A DNA stretch of 64,000 nt from Saccharina japonica. Lineage: Eukaryota > Sar > Phaeophyceae > Laminariales > Laminariaceae. Below the pieces are notes generated by a model. The model was not told the DNA's origin. It made no database searches and worked only from the letters and a program-made list of their open reading frames with translations. Positions within the stretch are counted from its first letter, which is position 1. Each line of letters opens with the position of its first letter. The translations under genes and the position numbers were made by a program. This document shows, in pieces, positions 33,500-46,900 of the stretch. Location: assembly GCA_008828725.1 (NCBI GenBank), contig MEHQ01003804.1, forward strand, positions 591,555-655,554. Reading direction: 5' to 3'.

Positions 33500-33825
33500 G
33501 GTCGCTCCGGTGATCTAGCAGTTACGTACGTAGGTCGCAAAGATGACGGAAATCAGGGGTTCGAGTCTCCGTATGGAGATTTTTATTATCCAATGTGACA
33601 CCAACTGTCGCAAGCGCCTATTATAACGTGGGTACGTAGGCACAATGCGACGAGAGTCGACGAGAGGAGACAGCAGTAGTGCTGGAATATTAGCGCGACA
33701 AAAATGCAGGGCACGTACCATAGTGGAAAGGGAAGAGGAGAGCCTACTTAGTGATGCCGGATCCGAATTACGCCTGAGAGGGAGAGAGAAAAGAAGGGCG
33801 AAAGCAATAAAGGGGATGGAAACAA
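33500..33825 (+). mobile_element. tRNA-derived SINE
   Basis: The head has 'GTGATCTAGCAGTTACGTAC' as A-box region, 'GGGGTTCGAGTCTCC' as B-box, and a TTTTT shortly after. The body has CGACGAGAGTCGACGAGAGG, 'AGGGCACGTACCATAGTGG' and 'GTGATGCCGGATCCGAATTA', and ends at 'GGGGATGGAAACAAA'. Confidence 0.8.
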
Positions 33826-33929
33826 ATACCCTGGTACCTGGTAACTCAAATTCATTATTTGAAGGATTTCTCAAGATCGGGTGAGTTGTTGGCGAATTCA
33901 AATGAAAACGCCTACTCGTATAATATATA

Positions 33930-34425
33930 TATGTTTGTCTTCTCTCGTATGCCGTTCGTTGTATTCGCGCTCGTTTTCTCTCTCGCTCTTGTTAATAGTC
34001 GTAACTGAGATCCGGGGTCGGTGAGCAGGCTCTTCATCCCCATCCCCACCTTTGTGCGTGCCTTGCACCTTTGTCGCGATAACAATTCAGCAGTTTCTTG
34101 CTCCGTCGACGCGTATCATACACTTCCGGCCCTCTCATAAGAAAGTGCCCCACAAGAAACTCAGCCTAAACATTACGGGGGAGATAATAAGGTAGACAGC
34201 TATTATGCTGAAGTTAGTGCGGGACACACCTTTCTCAAATACAAAAGTCAGTCTAAGCCCGATTTCTGTTTTTTTATGAGCGGGCCGGTACCTCTTACCT
34301 CTACTGTAGGCGCTCTCGACAGCAGTGGGTGTAATTTTCCAATATTTGTTTTGATTCGAACCCCTGACTTGATAACCTTTGCATTATTCGTGGTTAGCTG
34401 ATAGACGACCGGGGCGACGTAGCTT
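33930..34425 (-). mobile_element. SINE interrupted by a MITE2
   Basis: The minus-strand head at about 34340-34425 has 'GGGGTTCGAATCAAAACAA' as B-box. The body resumes left of the MITE2 at about 34130 and runs to about 33930 with the 'GACCCCGGATCTCAGTTACG' block. The arrangement shows that the SINE is older than the MITE2. Confidence 0.7.
34130..34293. mobile_element. MITE2-like element nested in the SINE
   Basis: It contains 'CAAGAAACTCAGCCTAAAC', 'GCTATTATGCTGAAGTTAGT' and 'CTTTCTCAAATACAAAAGTC' in the order of the MITE2 internal blocks. The ends are degraded. Confidence 0.6.
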
Positions 34426-34521
34426 GGACCGCAGATATAATCATGATGTTTCTCTCGTTACATTATTTCTATTTTTGCTTTATTATTTATTTTGTAAAAA
34501 TCGCGTAAATTGGCGTTCCGT

Positions 34522-34618
34522 TTAACCCTTTTAGAACTGCAGTCCCGTTATGGGGACAAACCACTCTAATTCTAAGTAATGTGTCCCCAAAACGGGACTG
34601 CAGTTCTAAAAGGGTTAA
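34522..34618. mobile_element. 97-bp TTAA-flanked foldback element
   Basis: It has the same length and arms as 25378-25474, with TTAA at both ends. The stretch 34619-35160 holds no gene I can support. Confidence 0.85.
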
Positions 34619-35164
34619 GCGTGTGTTGTTATTCCCACCCACATTTTCTGAACACCATTCAGGCTGGCTCTTGAAATCTGGTTCTGGGCGCATTTCCCGG
34701 TTTCGGATTCTCACAGTTTTGGCGGAAACTATAGTCAACAAGGCTTATGATGTCGAAGGCCGTTAACGGTGTATTTTTAACGATTTTGAGACGAACGAAC
34801 CCATTTCCAAGGAATATATTTGAGTTCGAGTCAGGGCAATACACGGGCTCGACGTAGGCACAAGATACACGATAAGTGGTCGCGAGGCATTCAGACGCAG
34901 GTTTTTTTTTCTGGCTCCGGTGTCAGATCGATCGCGTAGGAGTAACACGAACACGCGTTCGATTCCAGCTCGCTTACGAGTTTTTTTTTGTTTTGGTTTT
35001 GGCTTTGGCTTTTTCGTGACTAGACGCCCCTCAAGCTTTTTGTTGCCTGTCGACGACTTTCTGTGCGGTATATATACGCATGTGGAGGCGTGCTACGCAA
35101 GACGTGCATCGTGACTCGTCTCGGGGAGGGACCTTCGAGGTAGTATATTGTTTTATTTTTTCGT

Positions 35165-35458
35165 TAGTGTCCATCCCATTCATTGTCTTCGCCCTCATTT
35201 TCTCTCTCCCTCTTTACTCGTAACTCAGATCTGGGGTCACTAAGTAGGGTCTTGTCGTCCATCCCCACTACGGTACGTGCCTTGCATTTTTGTCGCGATA
35301 ATATTTCTGCACTTTCTTCCCTCGTCGACTTGCGTCGGATCCCGCCTACTCACGCCACGAAGGCTCTCTCAGCAATTGGTCCCATATTTTTGTTGAAATA
35401 TAGTGAAAATCTCATCACGGTGGGATTTGACCTGGGGTACGGCCCGGTAGACTAGTGG
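35165..35458 (-). mobile_element. tRNA-derived SINE, head-to-head partner
   Basis: The minus-strand body (GTCGACTTGCGTCGGATCCC, 'CACGCCACGAAGGCTCTCTC') has its head at the right, meeting the next SINE near 35440-35460. Confidence 0.75.
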
Positions 35459-35775
35459 CCAGCTTCAAGGGCTACTAGCATAGTACCTATGAGGTACCCA
35501 AGTTCGAATTCCACCGTGGTGAGATTTCGACTTTATTTGAGAAATAAAAGGACCCAATTGCCGAGAGCGCCTTCGTGGCGTGGGTAGGCGAAATCCGACG
35601 CAAGTCGGCGAGGGAAGAAGGTGCTGAAATCTTCTCACGATGAAAATACAAGGCACGTAGCGTAGCGGGAAGGGGACAGAAGAGCCTACTGACTTACGAC
35701 TAAACAGAGAGAGAGCAACGAAGAGCGAAGATAATGAATGGAATAGACAAAATAAAATTAAAATAAAACTCAAAT
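35440..35775 (+). mobile_element. Full-length tRNA-derived SINE
   Basis: The head is 'CGGTAGACTAGTGGCCAGC' with B-box 'CCCAAGTTCGAATTCC'. The body has 'GAGAGCGCCTTCGTGGCGTG' and 'GGCGAGGGAAGAAGGTGCTG', and the tail is A-rich (AATAGACAAAATAAAATTAA). It lies head-to-head with the preceding SINE. Confidence 0.85.
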
Positions 35776-35799
35776 GCATGTAGCCTTTGAAGTTGACCA

Positions 35800-37188
35800 C
35801 TAGTCCACCCTTGCCCCAAAACTATGAACTGTCCTCACAAAAGTGCTACCCGATAAACCATGGAATGGCCCAAGTATTGAATGGAATGTACGTGCAACAC
35901 GAGACTCGATATATCCTGCAATTCAGCATAAAGGAGCCCGAATATTCAGATACCAATCCTATCCAAACAGCAGTGCTACTTCTAGCATAGCACGCGTCTG
36001 TATATATTATCAAGCAGGCTGATTATTTTTCTGCACCTTTAGGGTGGGAAAACAGGGGGTACCGAATGTGATAGGGGCCGCCACTGTCCGCTGTAGCAAA
36101 CTCGCTTTTCTAAAAACAAAAGGTTTAGAGCAACATATGGTGGTATAACATCTTGGAAAGCTCGAATAGAGTACACTATTTCTAGACAAACAATGCCTGC
36201 AATGGGGGTTGGAAACCCTGCAGATTTTTATCGGGATATTGAATTATAGACATATCTGTATAATAGTTGTATGAGTAGTGAGAGAGACAATAGTGAGAGA
36301 GACATGTCACTAGACAGGGACAAATCGACGATGAAAAGTGACAACTACGACTACAGCACCGGTCACTCACTGTTGGCGCGTGATTGAAAGATACACAAAG
36401 GTATAGGTGTACGGCTCACAGTCCGAGGAGTTGCACGACAGTAACGCGTCATTCTACTTGTACTTCTACTCACTACAGGTCGGCACTTGCGCTCCTCTCG
36501 GGCGCCTGAAAATGCCACAAGTTGCCATTCATTGTATCCGGTGGCTATGGTTCCCAACGAGGTTGATACAGCAGTATCAACACATAAAACACATAACATA
36601 TACAACTAACTGCTGTTGGATCGAAGATTGAGTTGGGCGTCTGTCGTTGCTTCAAGGTGCGAACGGGCGAAAACTAGCCACCAGGAATCTCATAGATATT
36701 TTTTATTCGTTTGAGTGTCCGCATTGTCCTCTCTACACGCGCCTCGCCCAATGGTTACCCGGGGAAGTACAGAGATGTGTGGCGTACGATATCCAAACAA
36801 TAGAGTTAATAGTACAGTACAGAGTTTAGCTATAATAGTTAGGGCTAGATCCACACGGGGCTCTCGGCAAAGAAACCACTGATCAGCTGATCAGTGACAT
36901 TCGTTGAGTCGGTCCAGGTTAGAATTACAGAATTTCACCAATATTAGCCCGGGGAAAAGTACAAAGTTGACATGCATCATCGTATAAGCTTCTCGTACAT
37001 GCAGCCTTCTTTGGGTGTTTTAGGCGTGATACTCTTGCCAGTAGAAGCTTTCACGGTTGACTCTGTCGCCTGACCGCGTCTGAAAATAGAAAATAGCCAG
37101 CTCTAAAGTTTATATGTTGAAATTGAACAACAGCTGAGCTTTGAGGTGGGGGACTTTGAATAATTTGTGTCTTCATTCGGTTCCAGTC
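35800..37188. other. Stretch without a recognised gene
   Basis: A fragment of the MITE1 interior lies at about 35805-35930 (GTGCTACCCGATAAACCATG, then AAGTATTGAATGGAATGTAC). Near 36880 is a short palindrome, ACTGATCAGCTGATCAGT. Otherwise I see nothing I can name. Confidence 0.4.
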
Positions 37189-37562
37189 TCTCTGTGTCGT
37201 GTTTTTTTACCACATAACTAGTATCTCAATCGGATAAATAATCATCGAAACAGACACTGGGTGTGCTGAATGTCAACGGGTACTAAAGGACGGTTAAATG
37301 TGAAGAACACACACACAGTAGTCGGTATTTGTCTCTTTCACGCAGCTTGGTTGGTCGCAGGGTAAGTCGTGCCTGTCGTATATGACATTGCATTGTGTGC
37401 TCTGCTTACTGAATTACAACACAATGCAATATCTCTATAAGTGTTCGTGGTTTTGTGCCCACGTAACTTACATCTCTTTTAAGATGAAGAATCGGAACGA
37501 GCCCTGGGTGTGCAGGATGTCGACGGGTAGAAAGGACGGTTTATTGTGGAGAACGCACCGAC
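37189..37562 (-). repeat. Two dispersed repeat R copies in a row
   Basis: On the - strand one copy is at 37338-37562 and another at 37189-37318. Each begins with a 'TTCACATTTAACC/CAATAAACC' start and contains 'CCCGTCGACATCC'-like and 'GTGGTC/GTGGGCAC' blocks. They lie about 180 bp upstream of the proposed start of the metalloprotease gene. Confidence 0.7.
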
Positions 37563-37739
37563 AAGATAGTAGCTTTGGTATTGTTATCGTATTTTATCAT
37601 CTCAGGATAGAGTCATGATTGCTTAGCTCGTCATGAAACGTCGCCCTGCGCCCTACCTTTGTGTGTCCAACCGTCCCGCAGCCACCCACAAGGAAGGCCC
37701 AGAAGCACTCCGACAGAAAAGGGAGGCGTGATAGTGAAG

Positions 37740-37986
37740 ATGAAGACCTCGTCTACCCCCTGTCTAGTGCTCATTGCTGCCCTCGTACGCGAGGTAATTT
37801 GCCACAAGACCCCCCCGCGGGCAGACGTCCCGGTGGTGGGATTGGCCTCCGTTGCACCGATCGGAAGCAACGCGTCAAGGCGTTTGGCTCCGTCATCCTC
37901 CACGCGTTCTAGTAGCGAGCCACGGCCAAGACCGTCAGGCCAGGCGGACCTGATACAGGCCCTTGAAACCGACAAAGAAGTGACAG
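37740..37986 (+). CDS. Exon 1: signal-like start and propeptide
   Basis: It starts MKTSS, followed by a hydrophobic CLVLIAALV run, then a Pro/Ser/Arg-rich segment and QADLIQALETDKEV. The donor is GTGAGG. It ends one base into a codon, which exon 2 completes. The ATG was chosen because a hydrophobic run follows at once, but the frame is open upstream to about 37659 and a CAG acceptor-like site lies near 37680, so an earlier exon is possible. Confidence 0.6.
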
Positions 37987-40900
37987 GTGAGGAGACACCG
38001 GATATACCGTACCCACCACCGCTGCGTGATAATCTCAGGCATGTTTAGTGGTTGTGGTTCTTTTGATGTTTTTCCGTATTACAGGCTAGTAGTGGGTACG
38101 CCGCCGTTGTGTAAGGCAGGTCTGGGGTAAGGCAGTCAAACCTGTATTCTTGCTACCTTTTCTTGGAACACGACTACTACTGCTGTATGCGTCGAATATA
38201 TATAGAGCATCGTATCATTCCTGTATTGTAGGAGATGGCAAAGCCATGTCGGCACGCTAAAGTCGAAAACGCCGTTGCTCTTGGGCAATACGCTATCCTT
38301 TTATTATCCCAAAATAAACACCGTATATAACCCGCGCGATCGGAATATGACACGCATCTTCAGTCAACCAATGTCTTTAAAAGTAAGGTGCGCTTCAGCC
38401 AACCAATCGGCACGACTCCCAGCTGAAATACATTATTTTTGGTGTCTCGTACTTTTTTCTCTCGCATGCACCTGGATTGCTAGCAGCGTAGGTCTTTGCC
38501 GGTCGTATTGTTGTTGTTGTTGTCTTCACATTAAACTCGGTTCAGTTGCTAATCCCTATAGTGTGATCTAGCAAGATCACAGCCCGTGGTCACAAAAGTG
38601 CTAGAGCCATCAGAGAATCCTAAAGAACACGCACACTTAGCAGGGAAAGGATACACCAGTCCGAAGAGGTACACCTAAAATCCCTACAGCATGTTATGCG
38701 TGTCCAAAACTGAACTACACGCCCGCAATCTCCATTCGACTACAGCAGCATCGCCCCCCCCCCCCCCCCCCCACTCTTTACCAATGAATTTGCCGACTAT
38801 AGCGTAACTACTGTCTGAAGTGCTGTCTGTACAAAAACACACGGTAGGCGTGGGAACAAGATGCAGCACGCAGCTGCTGTCTGAAGTGCTGCCGGAATGA
38901 CAGTCCGCGGGCACACAGTGAAAAAGAACAGCCAACCAAAGCCATCACGTCAATTGACAATTGCCCGAATCTATCCTGAACGTCTGTGTTAGGCACAGCA
39001 TTATAAACATCGACACTGATTAGGAATCGTTCCACATTGAAGGGGTCTTCCACGATCAGGCACACAATGAAGGCACCCGGGGTGTCCGCGCCATCTCTGC
39101 CTCGTCTCTCTACAAAACCAGTGACGTCATCCACACAGACCCAACAACGAAATTCAGGGGAAAAAACAAACAAACAAACAAACAAACAAACAAAAACAAG
39201 AACAAAAACAAAAACAAAAACAAAAAAATATGGCATTGCATTGTCTGCTCTGCTTACTGCACTTCTGAGCGTAGTATCTCTGTGTCGTAGTTTTGTGACA
39301 ACAGAATTGGTACCTTTTTAGGATGAAGAATCGGCACGGACACTGGGTTTGCTGGATGTCGACGGGTAGATAGGTTTAATGTGAAGAACACACACACACA
39401 TAGCGAAATAAAAAACGACGGGTCCGTGTCACACTTAGCGCACTTAATACGTACAAGGCGTTGGAAGTATGATATAATAATATTATAATACAGGCACCAT
39501 AGTTGTAAAACGGTATATAGAACACGCACGCCCAATGAGCGTGCCTGCCGTACCGCGCAGCTAAGCAGAGTTGAGTTTCAACCTTTTAATCGGTCGTACT
39601 CACTGCTGACGTATTCCGACATTCTTCACAAAAAAAAGGTCTGGCTACGAGCTGCTTCAAGCTGAACTTCGCAAATCTAGTCAGCCAATTGCCGCTTGCA
39701 ATCAATATCCACAAAAATGCCACATATGGTCGTATACTGATCGCCAAGAGCAATGGAACAGGCTAACACAGCGGCGTTTTCAGTTGAGGCTCCTGGGGCT
39801 GGCGTTAACGTCGAGAATGTACCAACCGACTACGGGCCTTAATAAACGCCAAACAGTCACTGACCAGTCGTTTTCGTAGGAAAATCACGCTCTGTTTTTA
39901 TTTAATTTTGTTTCTGAACGAGCCTGTTCCAGGTACATCAAGCCATGTTTGTAAACCATTTCGTGCGAATGGACGAAGATTTGACTGCGTAGGGGCCAAT
40001 ATCAAGTGGTTTTTAACGCCCAAAGCTGATCCTGTACTGGTACGTAAGTAATTGTTATGCAACCGCGAAAACACGCATGTTTTCCGCACGAAATACCAAA
40101 TAAATGCAAATGTTCACGCCGTTTTTCAGAAATTGGGGCCGAAACAGGAGTGCACACGTGTTATTTGAGCCCCTTCGGAAGTCTCGAGCGTGTTGTTTGT
40201 GTTTGTATGTGTTTGTTTACGGGAAGTCGGGGTTTCTTAAGGCTCAAAACATCCAAATACAGTGACAAACACAAGTATCTCACGAAAACAATACAAAGCA
40301 CCGTCCATTAACGGCTCGTCAAGAATCCACAGAAGAACTTGTGTGCACACTTTGAAGATCTATCCCCAAACAAACACCGTGAACTTATTACTCTGGCTCA
40401 AATTGGGGAATTGGCCTTGAACCGGCCTGTACTCGTAAAGCCTTTTTGTTTTGGTAATGTTACGTCGTACTGCTGTAGCTTCAGCTCACATTGCTCGCCA
40501 AATGACAAACCAGCGACACTGACTTATATATCATCACGCCCCTTCCACAAAACAGGCAATCATTCCCCTGTCCACAACAAGTAAATAAAGTTTACATCGT
40601 ATTCCCCCATTTGGAGTAACAAAAATTCTCCCGCTTCCGTTGTCTATTTTGTAGTCTTGGGATCGGTGGAAGTCGGAGAGCTGGCGTGCCACACCCTGGT
40701 GGTGGCTGAAGACGCATCAACGCTGTCCTTCATCACGCACGAGAACGAGTCAATAGTGGCCGAGCGATCGTCCTACACAACCACCAGCGGGGATGCGTTC
40801 ACGGACGGCATAATACGCAAGGTGTGTGTGCTCTTGTGGGTTCGTTTTGCAGTAAACATATCCGACGATATCCGGCATATATATACCCCTGTGTGTGAGA

Positions 40901-43900
40901 GCGTTTGTTTGTATTTTGGAGGATTTGCTTTTGTGCTGGTCGATACGACACCCGACGTATCCAGTATCCAGTGACCGGCCTGGTTTTGCATCGCAAAGAG
41001 GCTGAGAGCGCCCGGAACATTCTTTTTTTAGGCATGTCATATTAACAAAACGGCCACGATGGAAAACAAACCGAAGCGCTCAAATCACAGGGCGATTTAT
41101 AATATATGTATATATATTTTTGCCTTCTTTTTTGTCATTTTGTTTTTTTAATCCATTGGTTTTGAAGACACCCCCCCATCCAGCCAGCCTTTTTTAAGGC
41201 ACGAGGTAGGGTGTCCAGAAAAGACTGTTCTGGGGGAACCCCTTGATATAGGCAAAGTCACGTGGTCCTGACTCGAACCCGTTTTTTCCGCCCGTCCACA
41301 TCCGGTACACCCAGAGCCCTTTCTGAATAACCGTAGAGAGATATATGCAACAAGCTTAGCTTTGTTTGTTGTCGCCAATTACGAGACATGATAAATACGT
41401 AGCTACTACAGTAGTAATGGAGCAGAGAAGGGTGTGATACCGCGCAAGATACCGTGTCAGCGCAAAGGTGTGTGTTGTTTACATCAAACCGTTATTTCTA
41501 CCCGTCGACATCTAGCACACCCAGTAAGTGTCTGTGCCGATTCTTCATTCTAGAGAGGTACAAGTTGTGTTGTCACAAAATCACGATACATAGGACGCAT
41601 GCAACGGTAGAGGTGCACCATTTTCTTTCTGGGGCAGCTCACTTGAGAGACTATGCCTCACCAAAAACCAGCTTTTCCTTTTCCACAAAATCCGAGGGAA
41701 AGTATAAATGCTACGTACGTACCCGATAAACAACTCCACGGCCGACCTATAGTCTTCGAAAGTATTGCGAGCAAATGACGAAAGTCCGACGATTGTGCGT
41801 TACGGACCCAGATTGTTTCAGAAACCATTTCAGTCAAAAGGAGCTAACTCTACCTGCCGCATCGTGCAACGCCTCATCATGGAGATACTATTCTGTATTG
41901 TAGTGTGTGTGTTCTTCGCAATAAACCGTTCTTTGTATCCGTCGACATCCAGTAATCCCAGTGTCCGTGCTGATTCTTCATCCTCTACGTAGAGATAACC
42001 GTTATTAATGTGGTCACAAAACTACGGTACTCGTACATCAGTTAGAGATATCATTGGTACCTTGCAATGCAGTAAGCAGAGCCCACAATGCAGCAGTGCC
42101 ATCCCTGGAGTGCAACAGGCACGACCTACCCTGACAGCAATCGAGCCGCGTGAAAGAGAAGGGAACAAAAGCGTATAGGGAACGAAGAAAAAAAACAAAA
42201 AATATATATACGTACTTAAACGCACAGCAGCCAATGCAAGGCCACATACGACAAACACGGCCTACGTACCCTGCAATCAATGCAAATGCGTGAACAAGAG
42301 AAGGAAAAAACAATCGGAAGAAGAAACTCAAATAAAAGCAGTACGTAGCGGAAATGCGAAAAAACAAAAAAATGTAGTTTGTTCCCCGGAGATGCGACAA
42401 CACAACATGTAGATAAACAAATAGTCGCCAGATAAAGTTTGTGCACGGAAAAATGGGACGGGCAACAGAAAGGCACAACAAATGCACCGTCGAGGTAGCC
42501 GAGCCAAGTTTTTTGTGCGAGTACTATAGACAGGTTCTACCAACTACAACCACAGTAGTAGTTGGTCTGGTACCTTGCTACCCAGTCTGCCGTCTCCTTC
42601 CTGCTTTCGTCAACCGCGGTTTCCCTACGACCGGTGCCCCCCGCGCCACTCCATTCCCTTGGTAGCCACTTATTCGGCGAATAATGTGTGGCGCTTCCTG
42701 CGCAACTGCGCCTCAGCTTCGCGCCAAACACGACAGAGGAGGACATACGATACTCGTAACAACAAGTTTTTTCGTGAACACGAGTACGTAACTAAACAAA
42801 TGAGTTACACATCAACGACTACGGAAGGACGGAAGGACGGAGAATTAACGACCACGACAGAAACAAATTAAATAATTCGAGGGGTCGTAGCATCGCTGTC
42901 GGCTCCCCCTGTAGGAGCTGCGAGTCAATGGGGGATGACAACAAATTGCTGCGAGTAGCAGTACACACAATAAAAAATCAAAAAGGCCACGAACGTAAAA
43001 TACCTGATAAAAAATATATATAGAAATCAAACCTACAGCAGTAAAATAAAAGCCAGGCAATACTATGACATGGATAAGAATGAGAGGGAAAAATAAAAGG
43101 AGAAGTACGTCTAGACGGGTTCTACATACCACTCGGCCTGATACCTTGCTACCCTGTCGGCTGTCTCCTTCCTGCTTTCGTCAACCGCAGTTTCCTCACG
43201 AAGATTGCACCCTCCCTTTTCTCATTCCCTTGTGCACCACCCACAACGGATGCAGTGCATACGACAAGCACAACATACATGCACAAGGCACCAAAATCAA
43301 ACACACTGGTGTCATATATATATTCTGAGTAGTTGAGGCTGGCTGAGAGGTGCACCATGTTTTTTTCTGAAGCTAAAAATTGGTACGAGGCATGCTACGC
43401 ACGGTAGAGGTGCACCATATTTCGGCCATTCGAGGGTGGTCACTTAAGTAGCGCTCTACCAGGTATACTAAATACGTCACCGGAAACCTGTTTTTGGAAG
43501 AAAACAAAAGTGCTCGTACTCGATGAACAAATCCCGTGGCCTTCCGCTCTGTATAGTAAGTACGTACAGCAGTAGTGCAACGCAAGAATAAACGTCTGAC
43601 GATTGTGGCTAAAGGAGCCCCGTCATGCAAAACGCGTCCGAGAAGAAACGTGCTACCCATATCGTAGCACGCATCAGCTCGTCAATGTGATACATATCTG
43701 GAGCCCTTTGCTGCTGCAACTCAATTCTTCAGCAAGCAGTAGTTCGTATGCGTTTTTCAAACGTTTCCCTGCCACGTTTGGGCTGTAACACCCTTTACCC
43801 ATCCAGACCTCGACAAGTCATCCAACTCTAATACCAAGTAGTTTGTCCTCAGATACGTGGGACCAGTTCTTGAGGGGTCGAGGGTTCAAACAGCAATGGG

Positions 43901-46900
43901 GGTCCCGCTGTCCCGATATAGCGGTTCCGTAAATGTCAGAAAGGCCCAAACAACTGTTCCAAAGTATCTTGTCGCCATTGCGACCAGATATGTGTGTGTG
44001 TGTTCTTCACATTACACCTTCCTTTCTACCCGTCGACATCCAGCACACCCAGTGTCCGTGCCGATTATTGATCCTAAAAAGGTACACGAGGTAGCGGTTC
44101 AATCTCGCGACAGCGGGCCCTTAATCTAAAATGGCGGTGGTTTTGGCTGTATTATCGGCTTCGTCGCCATTCCGGTAAGAGATCGTACCTAACTACTGTG
44201 AGAACCAACATGGTTTGCACGAGGGAGCCTGGAGGCTCCAACAGCCCAAGCTTCAGACCTATATACTACGAGGTGGGTCAAGTTCAACACCCCAAATTTC
44301 TGTCAAGACACGAATGCCTGTGGGTATATCTACTCGAATGACTCATACAGGTACGATTGGGTACCATAAGTAGTGCCCGCCGTGAACGTTGGAAGAGGGG
44401 TGACAGAGACCATGGATGTACAGTTTTGAAGTTGAGGTCGTAGGGGTGGTACTAGCGGTGAACACGTGTCCCGACTCCCGACCGACCCCCGGCCTTATTA
44501 AAGCCCAGAAACAAAAGTAAGGCGTTTCCGTAGGAAATATCATATTTTTTTCATGTATTTCTTAGCTGAACGAGCCGGTTCCAGGTACTTTCAAGGCTTT
44601 TTCTGTAAAAAAGCGCGCGGAGGCATTCGAAGATTTGACTGCATAGGGCCAATACCAAGTCGTTTTGGACGCCCGAGGCTGGTCGTTCACTGGAACTGAA
44701 AAATTACCAGGCAGCAGAAAATTACGCCTGTCTTCCGCCTAAAGCTCAAATGCTCACGTCGTTTTTCAAAGATAGGTCCTGAAAAATTCCACACGTGTTA
44801 TATGATCCCCTGGCGAGGCCTTGACGAACCGTGTCTTTTTCGCGCGCGGGGGGGGGGGGGGGCGTCTGTAATTTTTCAAAGATAGGTCCTGAAAAATTCC
44901 ACACGTGTTATATGATCCCCTGGCGAGGCCTTGACGAACCGTGTCTTTTTCGCGCGCGGGGGGGGGGGTGGGCGTCTGTAATAGAGCGTTTTTTCAGGCC
45001 TAACACTCATTACAAATATAAGGAACAGTTTTGTTTTGTTTAATTCGGGGCGGAAAAAAAAAAAGTACAGTCCGTTAACGGGTCGACAGGAGTTTATAGA
45101 ACATGTATGCGTGCAAACTCTCAGGACCTATCTCCCCAAAACGGCGTGAAGATCGGACTCAACTAAAGTTTAGGGAAGTCGCCTCGAAACAAAACATGTA
45201 ATAACTGATCGCGTGAAGCCTTTTCATGTACGTACGTGTGTGCAATACGAGTATCCTCCTTTACTCTGCTGCCTATACAGCAGGTAGGTAGTTAGTTGTA
45301 CTACTTTAGATTCTACGTAATAGCAAAATCGGACATACATATACTACATGACATAAGCATAGCTTCGTGTGAAAAGTATTACCCGGCATACGGTAACATT
45401 TACTAGCGGGGTGCGTTAAGTAGCGGCATTTTATGTCTCGGGACACTATCCACCGCTATAACTGGACCCCCCAATGTACTGCTGCTGTGAGCGTTGGCCG
45501 CGACCACTACTACCGTACCGTCTCGTAACACTGGAACCACACGTGGGCCACAAAACGGTCCAGGAAATCGTGTACGGAATAAACCCCAACATTGCTGCTA
45601 CATACGAGAAAACTGCTTTTTGTTCGGAGTGAAACTATTTTGTGTGGTTGAGGAATTTGTCGATATGTTTGTTTTCGACGGAATTTCGCCAGAAGTACTG
45701 GTAGGTATTATACCACGTAGCTATTTCGAGTGTTTGGCACTATTGATACTCCGGGGGACCATAGTAATCAGGACCCATTACGTATACCAGAATCTTCGTA
45801 TTACAGCTTGGTTACTAATCGTATTTGGTCCTGATTACTATGTTCCCCCGTAGGAGCACGAACCTACCACTTACCAGATACCACTAATTAATCTACGTGT
45901 GGTTGATTTGTCATTGCTACGTAGTGTCCACGCGACACATTCGTTTGCAGCGTACACACATGTGCCCAAAATAACAAACGTTTGGGTCCTACTGTAGTTT
46001 GTATATTTATAAAATTAAAAAAGGGCAGCGGCCAAAAACAGGTACACCTGGTCCGTTCGGGGCCAAAAACAGGTACATACTAAAATCAAGTTTAAAACGC
46101 ACCCCACGAACCTGCCGTTCCTTGCAATGCAAAGTAGAGTTTTTTTTATGCTCTTCGTGCTCGCTCGGTGGCTACGTATACGAGTAGCTGCTATTAATAG
46201 TACGAGGAACGAACGCCTGCTGCTGTATTCTCCCTTCTCAACTTTTGTGACACCCCTGGTATTCCAAGTCAACCACAATCCCGAAGGGGAGCCTTCTATC
46301 TCGTATTATTTCGGTGGAGGTATGCAGGCAGATATGTGTGTGTGTCGCACGAGTGGCGTGAAGTACGAGGTGCGAAGGGAGAAGGCGTCTCCGCGTACGT
46401 CGGCATTTGTATAGGGGGCATAGGGTAACTATGAAGGGCCTTTGATTGGCTTAAAAACGACAAAAAAAAGGTGAAAGTCAAGCAGAGTAGACAAAATCAG
46501 GTATACCTGGGTTTTGAAGAGGCAAAAACCGGTACAACGAGTTTTGGACCAATGGCAGCGCACGTGGAGTGCGTTTTTGACTTGGTTTTAAGTATGTACC
46601 TGATTTTGGCCGCAAAAGGACGAGGTATACCTTTTTTTGGCCGCTGCCCATTAAAAAACAACAGCGTTGAGATCGAGGATTTCGTCGAAACTCATATTTG
46701 CTTAGCTTTGAGTGTAATACTTCGATCGCGCGTACCTACGGGTTATATATGTCCTCATAATGCAGGACGTACATCCCGTATGAGGGGGACACCATCTGAG
46801 GCTATAGAAGTCAGTATATAAATCATGCACTACTACTGTAGCAGTTGATTTATTATCGGCACTGCTGCGATAAAGTTTACAGCTATAATATTGACGCAAG

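Noticed and set aside
38755..38773. Long C run and nearby (CAAA)n tract (39163-39229)
   Set aside because: These are ordinary simple repeats within intron 1, with no sign of function.
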